From assembly GCA_034509735.1 (NCBI GenBank), contig JACGWO010000006.1, positions 38,061,141-38,125,140 on the forward strand: DNA of 64,000 nt, given 5' to 3'. This stretch comes from Sesamum alatum. Its lineage: Eukaryota > Streptophyta > Magnoliopsida > Lamiales > Pedaliaceae. Under the pieces are notes generated by a model, which saw only the letters and a program-made list of their open reading frames with translations, made no database searches and had not been told where the DNA came from. Shown one piece after another: positions 48,199 through 61,570 of this stretch. Numbering within the stretch: the stretch's first letter is position 1; every line of letters begins with the position of its first letter. The position numbers and the translations under genes are program-made.

Positions 48199-48426
48199 CT
48201 CTATATATTCTTCTTTCTCCTTTTGTAATTCTTCTACAACACCTTAAATAAGAAAAAAAAGAAGGAGAGCAGTGATTGATTGACACGAGATTAAAAAGTT
48301 GATGAATATGGATTGGAGATATTGTTTGAGAGAGATGAAGTGATGTATAGATATAGACAGATGAGAGATGAAAGGAGAAGGGGTGGGGTTGGGTTGGATT
48401 AGTACAAGAGGATAAAGAAGGAGGGG

Positions 48427-48436
48427 CTTTATATAG
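48427..48436 (-). promoter_or_regulatory. TATA box of the MYB gene
   Basis: CTATATAAAG on the minus strand, about 230 bases upstream of the ATG, leaving a leader of roughly 200 bases. It is a good consensus match standing in non-repetitive sequence. Confidence 0.6.
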
Positions 48437-49332
48437 ATGCAAATTATTAACACAAGTTTGAAAATGGCATGTGAGAGAGGGGAAGTGGCACATAGCCGCA
48501 ACACCCTCACTTAATTATTTCTCTTTAATTCTTAATTAATTAACCACACACGCTTATCAAACTTAACTATTACAATAATAATTTTTCTTTTTCTTTTTTT
48601 TTTTTTTATATTATTATAGTTAAGCGAGTGAAGGCTTCAAGTTTGACACTTTGACTTGGCTTATTTCCCTCGCTGGAAATTGCGTTTTCTTTTTAATTAT
48701 TATTTATATTTTCTTTCCTTTTTTTTTTTTTTTCTCAAGCATGTTGTCTTGGAATTTTGACTTAGTCACCTATTGTGTTGCAAAATTCCTCAAATAGATT
48801 TAGGATGCACTGTATTGATGAAATGATTTTGTAGATTTAATGGGCGTAATTTGGTTGAATTTATTTTGAAGAATTTATAAAATAATTTATATCATGGTAG
48901 ATTAAGTTTTTTAGTATTTAAATAAAATAAAATCATGGAATTATTTGTTCCATATTTTGTATATAGCACGTGATATTATTGCTAAGAAAAAATTATAAAA
49001 TATCAGGATTATTATAATGCAAACTTCGACTAATTAAGTAGCAATTAAGCTACATAATGTATGAGGGGATAACTACATTAATTAACACAGTTAATTGTAG
49101 CCAATGCCCTCGATTTCATTTCAGTGGCACTTCAGTTAATTGTCTACTTAATTCATTTAGCCCCACTACATTTAATTGCATGATCGTATATTAAAAATTG
49201 AGATCGATCCCAAGAATATTACATATCTAGGATGCAACGTAAGAGTAAAGTTTGTGTTTTATTTTCGACCAAGATATTAACTTACACAATTTCTTGCCTT
49301 TCCCCTACTGTTTAATGTGTAGTGATGTAACA
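48437..49332. other. Intergenic, promoter side of the MYB gene
   Basis: AT-rich with two poly-T runs (about 48592-48607 and 48719-48733). No gene or element recognised before the inverted-repeat element that starts at 49341. Confidence 0.45.
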
Positions 49333-49340
49333 AAAAAAAT

Positions 49341-50439
49341 AGGTTAAAAATCATTGTTATTCCCCATCTCTTTGTTTTGTTTCACTTTAGTTCCTCATCT
49401 TTTAAATGCATATTAACGATCCTTCATTTTTTTAAATTTTTTTCATTAAAGTCCTTGACCATTAAATTTAATGAAATTTAAATTATAAATATATATATAT
49501 ATATATATATATTCCATTGAAAAGGGATAAAATTGAAAACTTCAAATGCATATGTTATTCTTCCATAAATTATTTACCTAACGTATTATAATTTTATTTT
49601 CATAAAAAAAGAATACAAATTTTTTATAAAAAAAATTCACAAGAGTATGAATAAATATAATTGAAATTCTCCCCCACAATAAAATATAAAATCACTTGCA
49701 AAAAATTAAGTTTCAAATGTCATTATAGTGATATCATATCACGTACTATAGTTTTTCTTTAGTTTCGGTAGTTTTTTTTTTTCTTCACAAGTTATTATCT
49801 CGCAACACTTTGAAAGAATTTTAATGTAACATACTATTTACACTTCTTAACAAAGTCGACACTAATTAAAAGTTCACCAACGCTAGTTTTAGTTTTCATT
49901 GAGTCGATTATTGCAATTGTACTCTGCATACTTAGAACCACCTAAAATAAAATCCGATATAAGTAAACTAAAAATTACAAAGCATGTACACCAATGCATG
50001 CCCTACATTCATCTTAGTTTAAAAACTTTCTACATTTTTGCACTTATGGACAAAGTGAACCGGGGTAGTTTGTGATGTATCTCTTCGATTGCAACCTCTT
50101 CATCATATAATTTTTAATTATCTCCACGATTGCAATGATATTTATTTTATAAAAGTCTTCTTTTGGTGAAATTTTATGTATTTTTTCATGCAAATAAGAT
50201 AATAATACGTTATGTAAATATTTTATGGAAGAATAATATAGGAGTTTGGTTTTTTTCAATTTTACCCTTTTTCAATGGAATATTCCGTCCTTTATAATTT
50301 AGATTCCGTTAAATCTAACGAATAAGGACTTTAATGGGACAAATTTAAAATATAAGGGACTGCTAAAGTACATTTGAAAGATGAGGGACTAAAATGGGAC
50401 AAAAATAAGAGATTGGGGACTAACAATGAAATTTGGCCT
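49341..50439. mobile_element. Long-inverted-repeat element, non-coding (1.1 kb)
   Basis: Left end AGGTTAAAAATCATTGTTA..., right end read in reverse AGGCCAAATTTCATTGTTA.... The two arms stay alignable for about 270 bases; both contain TTTTAGT(T/C)CCTCATCTTT, CATTAAAGTCCTT and ATTCCATTGAAAAGGG. An 8-bp A-rich direct repeat (AAAAAAAT) flanks it at 49333-49340 and 50440-50447, though its simple composition makes it weak evidence. The 550-base centre has no coding frame. Long arms and an 8-9 bp duplication suggest a non-autonomous Mutator-type or foldback element. Confidence 0.75.
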
Positions 50440-50447
50440 AAAAAAAT

Positions 50448-51061
50448 TATCACCAAAAAAAAATTTCTAGAAAAATCTGACATAATCTATGTCACACACT
50501 GCAAAAAAATTATTTTTTTTGCTACATTATGAATGACCGACTTAAAAACGGTAGTAAATCAACCCCATCTACCACACTCAATCAAAATTAATGTAAAAAT
50601 TTAAACTTTTATTATGACTAATTAATTATATTTGACATGGTTTCTAGCTATGACCAAAATATTCACCATGATTTTGGTTTTAACTATGATTAATATTTTG
50701 ACTTCACTTACAAATTCAACAGTTAATGGCCATCCCGAAATGCTGATTAATTTGTATTTGATATAATTTTTTTGTTTTGATCCTAGTAATTAACTGTAAT
50801 AAAAAATTAAATTTTCTCTAGTGACAGATTCTTGAGGTTAAAATCAACAAAAATGATAATGGGTTGTTGGGAAAACAAAATTGGAGGATTTATATGGTTG
50901 TTGAGTTTTTTTCTACACTCATAAATAGAGTACGAAGCCCCTTTTTTAGGGTATTAATTAATAATTAATCGTTGAACAATAGCCGGAGGAAGGGTGAAAA
51001 AGAGGTATATATATAGGCGCAAGTACTACATGAGTTGAATTAAAGAAACTGCACGAGTGCA

Positions 51062-51094
<33 letters not shown>

Positions 51095-51882
51095 ATACTC
51101 CCTATCTTAATTTAATTTCTTTGTTATTCACCATATATTAATTAATTAATTAATTCTTACTTGTAGCCAGCTACAATTTTAGAATCTGTGCCTATAAAGT
51201 AGATAGAATTACTCGTGGGTTGAATTTTTCATATTATTAGATGATAATTCTTTTGCTACACATATTAATTTAGCCTCTTCCAAGTTGAAGATATTATTAA
51301 ATATTATTCAATATTATGTTATAAACTTCAAATTTTTATTAGAAGTTATATGCAATGAAAATTTCACGTGTTGACACCAGATTTTTTTTTTTCTTATATA
51401 TATATAGCTAGCTTGCCTACCAATTAAATTAAATACGACATGGTACATATATATCGTTTATGATGGTGTAAGATTTGGGAGGTTGTTGATTTAAGCACGG
51501 TGACTCGAAATGATGTCGCGAGGCAAATAACTCTTATAAACTCTTCCAAAAATAGGAAAAGTAACTTGTATAAAAATGAATATGAGATCCTTTGCATATA
51601 ATTTTACCCCCTATTTATAGTAAATTTCATGTGGTGAAAGTAAAATATCGTCGCTCAACCGCCTCCAATCCAACGATCGAGATTTAACTGCCAAGGGTAC
51701 CTTGGTAATTTGGCGTCACCCCACTAACCTACCTATAAGTTCTACTACATGGCATTTTCGCAAATAATTGTACATCTGGAGATATTTTGATAATTTTGAT
51801 AAGCTAGTTTATTTTGCTCCATCAATTTAATTCGTTAATTTTCATGTGCTCCAACTTTTTATGAAGTAGGTGTTAATCTATC

Positions 51883-51923
<41 letters not shown>

Positions 51924-52796
51924 ATACCTTTGATTGCCGAAAGATAAGATAGCATTGCATAATAGCACCGATAAGAAACCTCAAAAATAATTTAACGTAT
52001 AATTCCCTCTAATTAAAATGATGCGATATCAACGAAATATTTATTAATTATATGCGCAATCAAATAATAATATATACGGTTTTGCTTTTGTATAAATAAT
52101 AAGGATATTCCTTCTTCATTTTCTTATGCATGATTCGATACTCAAAATATCATATCGGCATACACCCCAAAGATAGAAATTATGTATCCTATTCCAAAAA
52201 GACGATACCCCAGAAATTCTCAATCCATACATATATGAATTAAGATGTAGTACGTAGCCACTAGCCAGGGCATATATTTCCTCCAACATATATATATATA
52301 TATATATGTATCACTCTGTAATTAGTGAAATTTTGGGCGTCGATGGATCGATATAGTACATTTTGATTAATGTGAAAGGTAACTCACCAAATTAGCTAGT
52401 AACAAATTAAGTTGATAATATATATATATCTGTACGTACTTAATTAGATGAGAAAATATATATGTGGAAATCTAGAAGGGAATGAGTAGTGGAGGCATAT
52501 ATATAAATATATGCATGTCGATCACGTGCATAAACATAATTATCTTAAATAATGTTGGTTGTAAATTAATTATATGCATTTCTATGCAGTGCACTTGAAT
52601 ATATACTATTCATAGTACGCGCTAATCTCAATAATATTATATTAATACACATCTTTTGTCTACTATATATATTGTATATATCGTCTTTCGTGGTGGGGAA
52701 CATCTTTTCTTTTTCTTTTTTCTTGTCACCTAAATATTGTCTCTCATGGACTAAGGTGTTTCATGTGACAATATATATATATTAAGAACCATTGGA
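50448..52796. other. Intergenic, AT-rich
   Basis: No gene. Contains (AT)n runs at about 51063-51089, 51891-51918 and 52286-52305. A region near 51480-51740 is less AT-rich but shows no frame or repeat I can name. Confidence 0.45.
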
Positions 52797-52805
52797 TAAA
52801 ATTTA

Positions 52806-53239
52806 GGGTAAATTACATCTACCTTACTTGATATTTGATATAATTACAAATATTTCTTTGTTGTTTGAAAAATTATAAATATCCCCTGAGATTTGTAATT
52901 TTTAACCAAAGGCCTGAAATTGACCATTTTACCCTTAATTTTTTTTATTAAAATTGCAGAAAAATCAGCCGAGGCAAATTGCATTATTTTCTCATTTGTG
53001 TAAAAAAAAACTTAAGAAACCTCTCCCTGCGCATTGTAGTTCAAAAAACTTTAAAAATTAAATAAAAAATATTTAGTACATAAGGGCATTTTGGTCAATT
53101 TAATTACCCATAAAAATTAATTGAAATGGGTTATTTGTTAGACGGTTACAAACTTGAGGGGGGTATTTATAATTTTTCAAACAACGAGGGGGTATTTGTA
53201 ATTTTGTCAAACCTCAGGGGAGCTAACTTTAATTTACCC
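52806..53239. mobile_element. Non-autonomous Mutator-type inverted-repeat element, copy B (434 bp)
   Basis: Ends GGGTAAATTACA and, in reverse from the right, GGGTAAATTAAA. A perfect 9-bp direct repeat TAAAATTTA flanks it (52797-52805 and 53240-53248). Shares interior blocks with copy A at 16791-17213, in the same order and orientation, including CCTCTCCCTGCGCAT and the AAATCAGCCGAGGCAAATT block. The arms carry repeated phrases such as GGGTATTTATAATTTTTCAAAC. No coding capacity. Confidence 0.87.
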
Positions 53240-53431
53240 TAAAATTTAACATTTAATCATCATTATTTTCCATGGATAAAATAAATAATCGTAGTAAGCA
53301 GTCATTGACCACAACAACGCAACGGTTGTTGATTGTAAATTTTGCGAGTATGGCCAAAATATTTGGCTTTTAGCCATTGCAAAAATAATTTTCATCATGG
53401 ATAGTCTAAGTTTTTGCATTAGTTTTCATCG

Positions 53432-53761
53432 GGGTAAATGCTTTTTTGGTCCTGTAAGACTAGGTATTATTTGTTTTGGTACCACAACTTAGGTATGTGG
53501 CTGTTTTAGTCCCATAAAACACGTTTTTCAGCTTTTTTTGTCCCAAAATGTCACGTTTTTCAATTTTTTTGTCTCAATTTTAATTTTTTTGGTCCCAAAA
53601 TATCATGTCATTTTTTGTATCAAAAAAACTGAACACGTGTTTTATGGGATCAAGAAACACTGAAAAATGTATTTTATGGGACTAAAACAGCCACCTATCT
53701 AAATTGTGGTACCAAAACAAATAATGCCCTAATTTTACGAGACCAAAAAAACATTTTGTCC
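53432..53761. mobile_element. Foldback Mutator-type element, copy D (330 bp)
   Basis: Arms of about 100 bases pair in inverted orientation: both read TATTTGTTTTGGTACCACAA and GGCTGTTTTAGTCCCATAAAA when compared in the right sense. Flanked by 10-bp direct repeats differing at one base (AGTTTTCATC at 53421-53430; AGTTTTTATC at 53762-53771). Almost the whole element is stem, so an RNA through it would fold into a long hairpin. Related to the copy at 54798-55058. Confidence 0.78.
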
Positions 53762-54797
53762 AGTTTTTATCTACACCATAGTTAATAATAATTTATTTAT
53801 CACGTACCACAGTATTGGTCCATAATCAATAAAATTGTAGTAAGTAGTAAATATATATATATATATATATAATTGCAGCACCAAATCTTGTTCACTTTTA
53901 TCAAATTGCTAACTTTTGGAATTTTATGTTAAGTATATGTATAATGATTAAAATATATATATATATATATATGTATATATACTGATGAATTGATTATAAC
54001 AAGAGATTAACTACGAGAACCCGCGCGTATCAATGACGTATAAATCTATTATTATAAAGTAAGATGATCGATTAAACTTTAATTAAGCAAGTTCCATTTA
54101 ATCCTTAAAATTTTTAAATTTGAAATGAGGCTTTAGGAGTTAAAATTAAGAAAATAATGTTTAGGTGGGAGTTAACACTTTATAAAATTGTAATTGCAAG
54201 TTTTAGAGGGAGTATATATTAATTTGATTTTAGACTTTTATACTATTGCCCTATGCATGATTTTCCGTCATATTTATATAATTAGCCACAGATTGATATT
54301 TTGATGAAAACAATATATATTACATATACTTGATTCTTCCACTTCAATTAATTTCGTATACGTTAATTTTATCATAATTAAAAATTTAGTGCATTAATAT
54401 TAATTAGGATATATATGAATACAAAGAGAAACAACGTTAATGATCGATGTGAGACAAATAAATAGGTATCTAGAGGAAAAGATTTAGAATTAGTAAGATT
54501 CACTCGTGAACAATAAGCAAATAGAAATCGAATATTAATTAGGAGCATCTATTAATTAAATTTGCCACACCATAGATACTTACCTATATAATATTCATTT
54601 GGATTACATTCCTTCAATCATTATTATCTCTAAAGTGATCATTCCCATTAGATTCATATTCTTTCATTTTTAATTTTTATTTTTGCCCCTTTTTGCTAGT
54701 ATCTTCTCATACTTCATCCATCTACATATATATCTTGCACACAATTATATTATTAAGCTACATATATAGTGATACAGTGTAATACAATTCGATTTTA

Positions 54798-55058
54798 GGG
54801 GTTAAATATTTTTTTAGTTTATTATTATTTTTTTGGATACAGTAATTTAAGTGAGTGATGATTTCAGTCACATAAAACACAATTTTAGGTATTTCTAGTT
54901 TCAAATTAACTGCTATTAACAGACATATACAAAGCACTTCACTTTTTGAGAATAAAGTTATCCGAATTCGTATTTTATGGGATTGAAATCATCACGTACC
55001 TAAATTGTGGTACCATAATAATAATTTATTCTTATGAAACCAAAAAAGTATTTTGCGC
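54798..55058. mobile_element. Foldback Mutator-type element, copy E (261 bp)
   Basis: A perfect 9-bp direct repeat TCGATTTTA flanks it (54789-54797 and 55059-55067). The arms pair through TTTATTATTATT, GTGATGATTTCA and CATAAAA motifs. The right arm has CCTAAATTGTGGTACCATAA, matching the arm motif of copy D, so the two belong to one family or sister families. Non-coding. Confidence 0.8.
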
Positions 55059-55069
55059 TCGATTTTAAA

Positions 55070-56870
55070 TATGCCCATTTCATATTCGCCACGCAGCAAA
55101 TCATACTTAAAAGAAAGAACCAGTTTCTTTTACATTTTTTAATGATTCGAAATTATGGATTATTAATCCAATTTGAACATAAATAATGATTCAGATATAA
55201 GACAGATCAGGCGAACATATTTCCTCGTAACTGTCAGTGAGAATCTGCCCAAGTACCAATATTCCATCTCCATAAAATATTACAATTAATTAATATAATC
55301 CTACTCCTCCAAAATTGTATATGTATAATTATTCTAACATTAAGCTTTTTTTTTTTTTTTTTTTCTAATCTCACTCAATGCATATGTTAGTATATTTAAT
55401 TGAAATTTTATTTACAGTTAAGTATTTATTAATTTCCTAGATGATGCCAAATAAGGATTAGTCATAGTACTACATGCATGATGATTGTATGGAATTAGGA
55501 GCGTGCACCTAGACAAGACAGTGTGAAAAGAGATTACTTAGACAAGAGAAAGGGAAAAGAATTAGAATGATTATGGTTTTTCTAGAGGGATTCCAATTTC
55601 CACACACACACATACACACACTGACACACACATATCTTATATAATTAATTAATCAATAATTTAATTTGAATAATTAAATTAAATCCCTTACTCCCCAAAA
55701 GGAGACTTGGAGGAAGAATGGAGGGTGAAAAGCAGTGGCAAGAACATAAAAATGCATGTACACGTGCCCCATCAACACAACACAACAAAAATCCTTTTCT
55801 TCCAAGACTCAAACTCTCTCATCCCATCGTCACTATCATCACCTCTTAATTTAACCATTCATCATCACTCTTCTTTCTAATTCGCCTATTTCCATTATCT
55901 GGCACCCTATAAACCTACACCTACCTCTACCTCTTTTTTATTTTATTTATTTATTTATTTGTCTCCATCTCTTTTCCAAATTAGAATTTTACTGTTACAT
56001 GGAAACTTACAAATTTACGATGGCTTCAATATTCAAACTTGTCTATTTTAATCGAATTGATATATTTGTCCAAATCCCATTTAAGTAATTCTTATCCATT
56101 TGAAGTTGTACTATTTCAATTCACTCACAGAATCTTGATTACTGTGTGGTCAATCGAGCTTAAACGAATTTCAACAGAATCGATATGAATTAAACACAAA
56201 TATTTTATGTTATAGTTTTAAATATTTCAAAATATGTGTGAATGAAAATATGTGTTTGAATTTGGTCAACTATAGAGAAAATTAGCTTAAAAGATTAGTT
56301 GAAAAAAATTTAATTAGAAATAATAAAAAAAAAGAACATAGATGATGGTATTAATTGTGATGGAGGGTAATTATCATTGACCGACCCTATGGCAATAAAA
56401 TTCTTCCAATATGAGTAACATCTTTAACAGTGTTGGGCATTAATGAGGATGAAGAAGAAGACCCCACTTTTTATGATCAAATTTTCAAGCAGACTTAATT
56501 TTGTCACTTAGTTCGAATAACAAGTCATGAGTTTCAACGGCTTCTTGGAAAAAATAAAATAAAATAAATCCAACCATCATTAGAATCGGTACCAGAAGAC
56601 TATTTGTTCGAGAATGGGGCCCCGTTCACATTTGTTTTTCCTCTTATAATTTCAGAATTGAATTAAGCAGAAGATATATATAGATGGAAAATTTAAGGGC
56701 AGTCGTCGTTGTTTAAATACATTCGTCGGTGGTGGTGTGTGTTTTGTTTGTCAAAAAGATTGCCCTCTCATCTCATCATCTTGTGCTGGTTTTTGGGCTT
56801 TTGACATTTCCCCAAATGTGGACATATTACATGGCTGCTGCATCCTTCAACTAATTCAACCCCAACAAGC
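55070..56870. other. Intergenic, no gene recognised
   Basis: AT-rich, with a poly-T run (about 55349-55365), CA-rich repeats at 55602-55630 and a pyrimidine-rich stretch at 55790-55930. No frame of note. Confidence 0.45.
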
Positions 56871-56874
56871 CAAT

Positions 56875-56990
56875 GCGGCCTTGCTCAAGTGTCATGTTTG
56901 AGGCCTGATAATCAACGAGTTATGGGGTTCGAATTCTATGAATTTACGTATATGTATCCTATAATAATTTATTACTCTTTTTTTGGTACC
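56875..56990 (+). mobile_element. Possible degraded tRNA-derived SINE fragment
   Basis: TTGCTCAAGTG resembles an A box, and GGGGTTCGAATTC, about 40 bases later, is a good B box. Spacing matches that of the SINE at 41692-41927. No A-rich tail and no target duplication were found, so this is a weak call. Confidence 0.35.
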
Positions 56991-59650
56991 GTATCTATGT
57001 AAATGTTGATTTGAAATTTGAGTATTTAATTTTTTGAAATTAATTATTTACGTATTGAATTATGAGTCCTGGTAAGAACATTAACATCGTATTAAAAGAT
57101 AAATAAATAACCCCAACATGTATATACCTTCAAATTGATTAAGTAAGCTCTATTAACTTACTTAAATTAATTGTACAGAGTTAAAACCGATTAAATACAT
57201 CTCTTAACCTTTAATTAACTTGTAATCTAGATCCAATAATATATATTCAACTAATTAAACTTTGCAATATGTATTCATTAATGAAATTAAATATATAGAG
57301 TCGTCCATGCCTTTAGAGTACGTGTGGTCTAAAGATAAGTTTGAATTGTTAGTCTTAAAAAGCAATTTCAAGTATCCAAGTTTAATTAATATAAAGTAAA
57401 AAATATTTTAACACTAGATCTCCTACTAGCTGATATATGTATTCAATCAGGACAGTGATTAGTAATTAATATTCTTGTGTTTTATTCTCCTATCCTATAT
57501 ATGTAGCGTCTTTGACCCAAACTTAGACTGCTAGCTAGCTAGCTGCATTATTATTAATTGTGTATATATATATATATATATCTTATCGTATATGTATACT
57601 AGTACTATTTTTGACTGCGAAACGCATGCGTATATATATGTATTTCTATTCATTATTATTGTTATTGTGTAGTATACGTTAGGTATAGAAAATTGTAGTG
57701 GCTACTGGCTGGATATATGTATATATATATATATATGGTGTGTATCTCCATTTTAATCAACCACCATATTCTAGTTCTACACCAACCTCTCTTACTATAC
57801 TAATTGTGCATGTAGTATTTCTCTGTGAATATTTACCCAACTAATTAAGTATTTGTCGTCTAAATTTGAAATTTTTGGTGTTTCATAATTTAGTCAAAAA
57901 TCTCAGACGTATGTTCCTGTATGTGGATGCCTCACCAATTTCAACTTCTATTAATCTATATATATATATATATATATATATTATTTTCGTGTGTAAGAAA
58001 TTAAAGTCGATCTAATTAATTAGCAAGAATTAGATCTTAAGAAACAAACAAGAGCTGCGAAATCTTTTAATTTCAAGTACTGTAAAATATTCCTCTATAC
58101 CCATCATGATCACTTCTATGCAAACTCATTAAGAAAAAAAAAAAAAAAAGCTTGTTTGTGTGTATGCGTGAAATTATTGAAGTTGCCAACAATAAGAGAT
58201 GATATAATTAATTAAATTAGCAGAATTGGGCTCTCCTTTTGATGAAAAACTCTCACGTGCATGTATGAAAACTAGCTAGTTGATGAGAAAGTAAGTAGTA
58301 CTTGCTAATTTGGAAGCCATTTTTTAAACTAAATTAATAGTACTATGATGTTCCCTCAATTATGATCCTTTGTGCGCAGCTATGTATGAAAAAAACATTC
58401 GTCAAAAGCAAACACAAAAACAATATTATTATTATTATTTCCATTGCTTCATCTCTTGCTTTCATTTAAAGTTTTATATATGTCTATAATTATATGTATA
58501 TATAATTATAATTTATCCCGAATATGCGTAACCATGTTGGCATCCTACTCTCCTTAGTTTCATTATTTGGCATCATTTTTCACTTTACCTTTCTAATTAA
58601 TTACGCTTAATTAATGTTCTTGGATTCTTTTACCACCTTTTTCTTTTTCTCTTTCTTAAATGGTTCAAATTCACATCTTCCAACGATAATTTTAATTTGT
58701 CCTCTTAATTATAATTAGTTTATTTCTGGATTTTAGTTATACTTAATTTTCAATCGAATTAATTTGCCACAACTACTAATTTATCATGATCATTGCTACA
58801 TAATATTCCTGTTGTTTTAAGTATTGATTTCTTTAAATATTAGTTTGTACCAATTTATGAACTCAAAATAAACTTCAAACCACTCAAAGTAAGTTTCAAG
58901 CTAGTAATTAAGGAGGATTTTGTTAGTATATACGAGATTATTAATATATGTAGCTGAAAATTAACTAAGCAACGTTTTAATTAGTAATGTAATTAAATGA
59001 ATGTATTAGACTTTTGCATACCAAAAATATGGTCTTTATTAAGATGATGATTTGCATTATAGCCAAAGCTCATCTTTTCGACATTTGGAATTAAGAGAGG
59101 AGGGGACCAGTAAGCCACTCCTCATGTATCTTCACTTTGCTTCAACCATTTGAATTTATCCATCTTTTTTAGTAAATATACGCATATATCTATTATGTCG
59201 TTATTAATTAGGTGTGTGGTCGGATGTCAATCAAAAGATATCATATCGATGAAGATGACGATGATTTATATATAGAGTCATGAGTAATACGTTACAGTTC
59301 AATGAAAACAATACTAGTTGGAATGTGAGGTTCGGACATTATGACTAACGCACACGTGATATGATTGATTGTCTTATCTTACTTTATTAGTGATTGGTAA
59401 TTTGGTATTTTGTAATTTTCATATATTACATACATGCTAGGGAAAAAATGTAATAGTGGGAGAATCATAATTACAATAAATAATAATATAATACACTGAA
59501 CTCTTTTGTGAGAATTTTGTATTATAATGTATATATCTAATACCAAAAATTACATGAGATTATGAGAGTATATGTAGGATGGAGTTTACACATGATAACC
59601 TAAGATTGATGGACACATGATAGGTAGTGATTGAGTTTGGACGATGATAA
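56991..59650. other. Intergenic, no gene recognised
   Basis: AT-rich with (AT)n runs (about 57564-57581, 57718-57736, 57957-57980) and a poly-A run at 58133-58148. No gene, RNA or named element seen. Confidence 0.45.
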
Positions 59651-60080
59651 AGGTAATAACACTTTTTCGTCCTCTAATTTAGAATTTTTTTATTTTTTAT
59701 CTTATTTATTATGGGATTCTTATTTTTAGTTTCATGACTTTTGAAATGTAGCACTTTTGATTCCACGACACATTTAAATTAAATATTCTAATGGAAAACG
59801 CCAAATACTTAGTACGTGACTGTTAGGACTTTTACACTTTTGATTTCATCGGTTATGAGGTTATCAGATTTAGGCTTATAACTTCCAAAGAGTAACACTT
59901 TTGGTCACATGTATTTAACGATAACATAGACTTTTTCGTTAAATATCTAATTGGAATGTGTCATAGGACCAAAAATACTACCTTTTGAAAGTCATGGAAT
60001 AAAAAATAAGAATTCTATAACTAACAGAACCAAAGTGGAAAAATTTTAAATTACGGAACGAAAAATATTATTTTTGGGAT
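59651..60080. mobile_element. Inverted-repeat element (about 430 bp), class unclear
   Basis: Left arm TAATAACACTTTTTCGTCC... pairs with the right arm read in reverse (AATAATATTTTTCGTTCC...). Inner arms also pair: TTCATGACTTTTGAAATGTAGCACTTTT against AAAAATACTACCTTTTGAAAGTCATGGAA. A second inner inverted set (CACTTTTGATTTCATCGG and similar) suggests internal duplication. No convincing target duplication. Non-coding. Confidence 0.6.
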
Positions 60081-61029
60081 AATGATATATAGGTATAGCT
60101 AAAACAGTAGTAAAAGGGAAAGGAAAAAAGAGAGATGTTGATGGAGAGCAAGGAAGAATGAAGAAATTTCAAGTTGAAAGAGAGGCAAAGGATCCAGATT
60201 CAGTGGACATCTCTCTTAGATTGAGATGTGAAGTCCACCCTTTGAAACGACGTGTCATTAATTAAACACTGCAAATCTTCTTTCCCACATATTTATTTAC
60301 TTCAATCAATAATTACCAATGTTGCAATCACAAGACTAATTATATATGGTCTGTGACAAGTAATTAATATATATAGTTTGTTTTTTTTTTTTTTTTTCCG
60401 AATTTTTTGCAGTAAAGTTTGTGTGGGTCCCACAAAGATCAAAAGCCTCTCTCATATATATGGACTAAACACATTCGGGAGCCGGTAATGATTTTGATGG
60501 TCTTTTTTGGTCTTCTGAAAAGGATTTAATTTGTTTGGTGATGAGTGATGGGTAATCAATTGCTTGTGAGTTGAGTCCTGTGAGAAGACTAATAAGTGAT
60601 GCCTTCAATCCTAGCTACTTACAACTAAATGACGTGATGCTGACTACCTTAAATCCTTACTTAATTAGTTCGAATCTATTTAATTACTAATTATTATACC
60701 AATTTTCATAAGAAAGAAACTACATATATATATATATGACATTGGGAATGAACATTTTCTGAATATTGCACGAGCAAAATATAAATCATATAGTTATATA
60801 TTATTGTTATAGTAATTAGTAAACATCTTAGTATATATATATATATAAATGTATTATTATTATCTAAGAATATTTTCATATATTTCTCACATGTAGTCAA
60901 TTATACATCACCAAGTCAAAGTTTTAGTGTTAGGTGAATCAGCAAATTTTCTTTTATTTTAATAAATAAAAAATTGAAGTTGGATTTACTTACTAGGTAG
61001 CATCGAATTAAAAAAACTGGTAAACACAT

Positions 61030-61102
61030 GGTATTGATCAGTTGGTAGAGAATATATAGTTGCAGCAGCCTTGGGTTGGAAATCTGTCTGCTAATCTTGC
61101 TA
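61030..61102 (+). mobile_element. tRNA-like fragment, possible SINE head
   Basis: GGTATTGATCAGTTGGTAGAG resembles a tRNA 5' end with its A box. A weaker B-box-like GGGTTGGAAATCTG lies 25-30 bases on. No stable cloverleaf could be drawn by eye and no tail is seen. Weak call. Confidence 0.25.
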
Positions 61103-61522
61103 GCTAATTAATTAAGTTAATTGCCCAATATATATAACTTGATATATATTGAAAAAGCAGGAAATATTAATGATGAAAGTGCAGCAAATTTATATTAAGA
61201 GAATGGCGGCAGGGAAGCTGGTGGCAAGTGGTGCAAGGTCAATGACACCATGTGTTGTTGAAAAGAAAACTGTGAGCATAATAAGAAGCAGTGAATCAAC
61301 ACAAGAAAGAATTATCTCGAGTTCCATTGACATGAAGAATTTAATTAGATTTTTAGATATATCCCCAACAACACCAACCCTTTTTTATATAAGTCATCCA
61401 TTATCATACACACACACATTCGATTCAAAGGGTCAAACCTAACAATTCATTGGACTTGCATCCAATTTTCTGACTTCCTCTTAAGTCTTACCTCTAATTA
61501 ATTTGTTCCTATTTTTTGTGAG

Positions 61523-61570
61523 ACTGCTACTGCTACTGCTACTGCTACTGCTACTGCTACTGCTACTGCT
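61523..61570. repeat. (ACTGCT)8 repeat
   Basis: Eight perfect hexamer units in intergenic DNA 500 bases upstream of UPL6. Probably polymorphic. It is not within any credible frame. Confidence 0.92.

Noticed and set aside
53432..53761. microRNA precursor, because of the long near-perfect hairpin
   Set aside because: The stem is bounded by a near-perfect target-site duplication and has a related copy nearby, so it is a transposable element; no known miRNA sequence is present.
61149..61442. Open frame of 97 codons upstream of UPL6
   Set aside because: Composition lacks a domain, ends in CACACA-repeat-driven sequence, and no promoter or homology is apparent.
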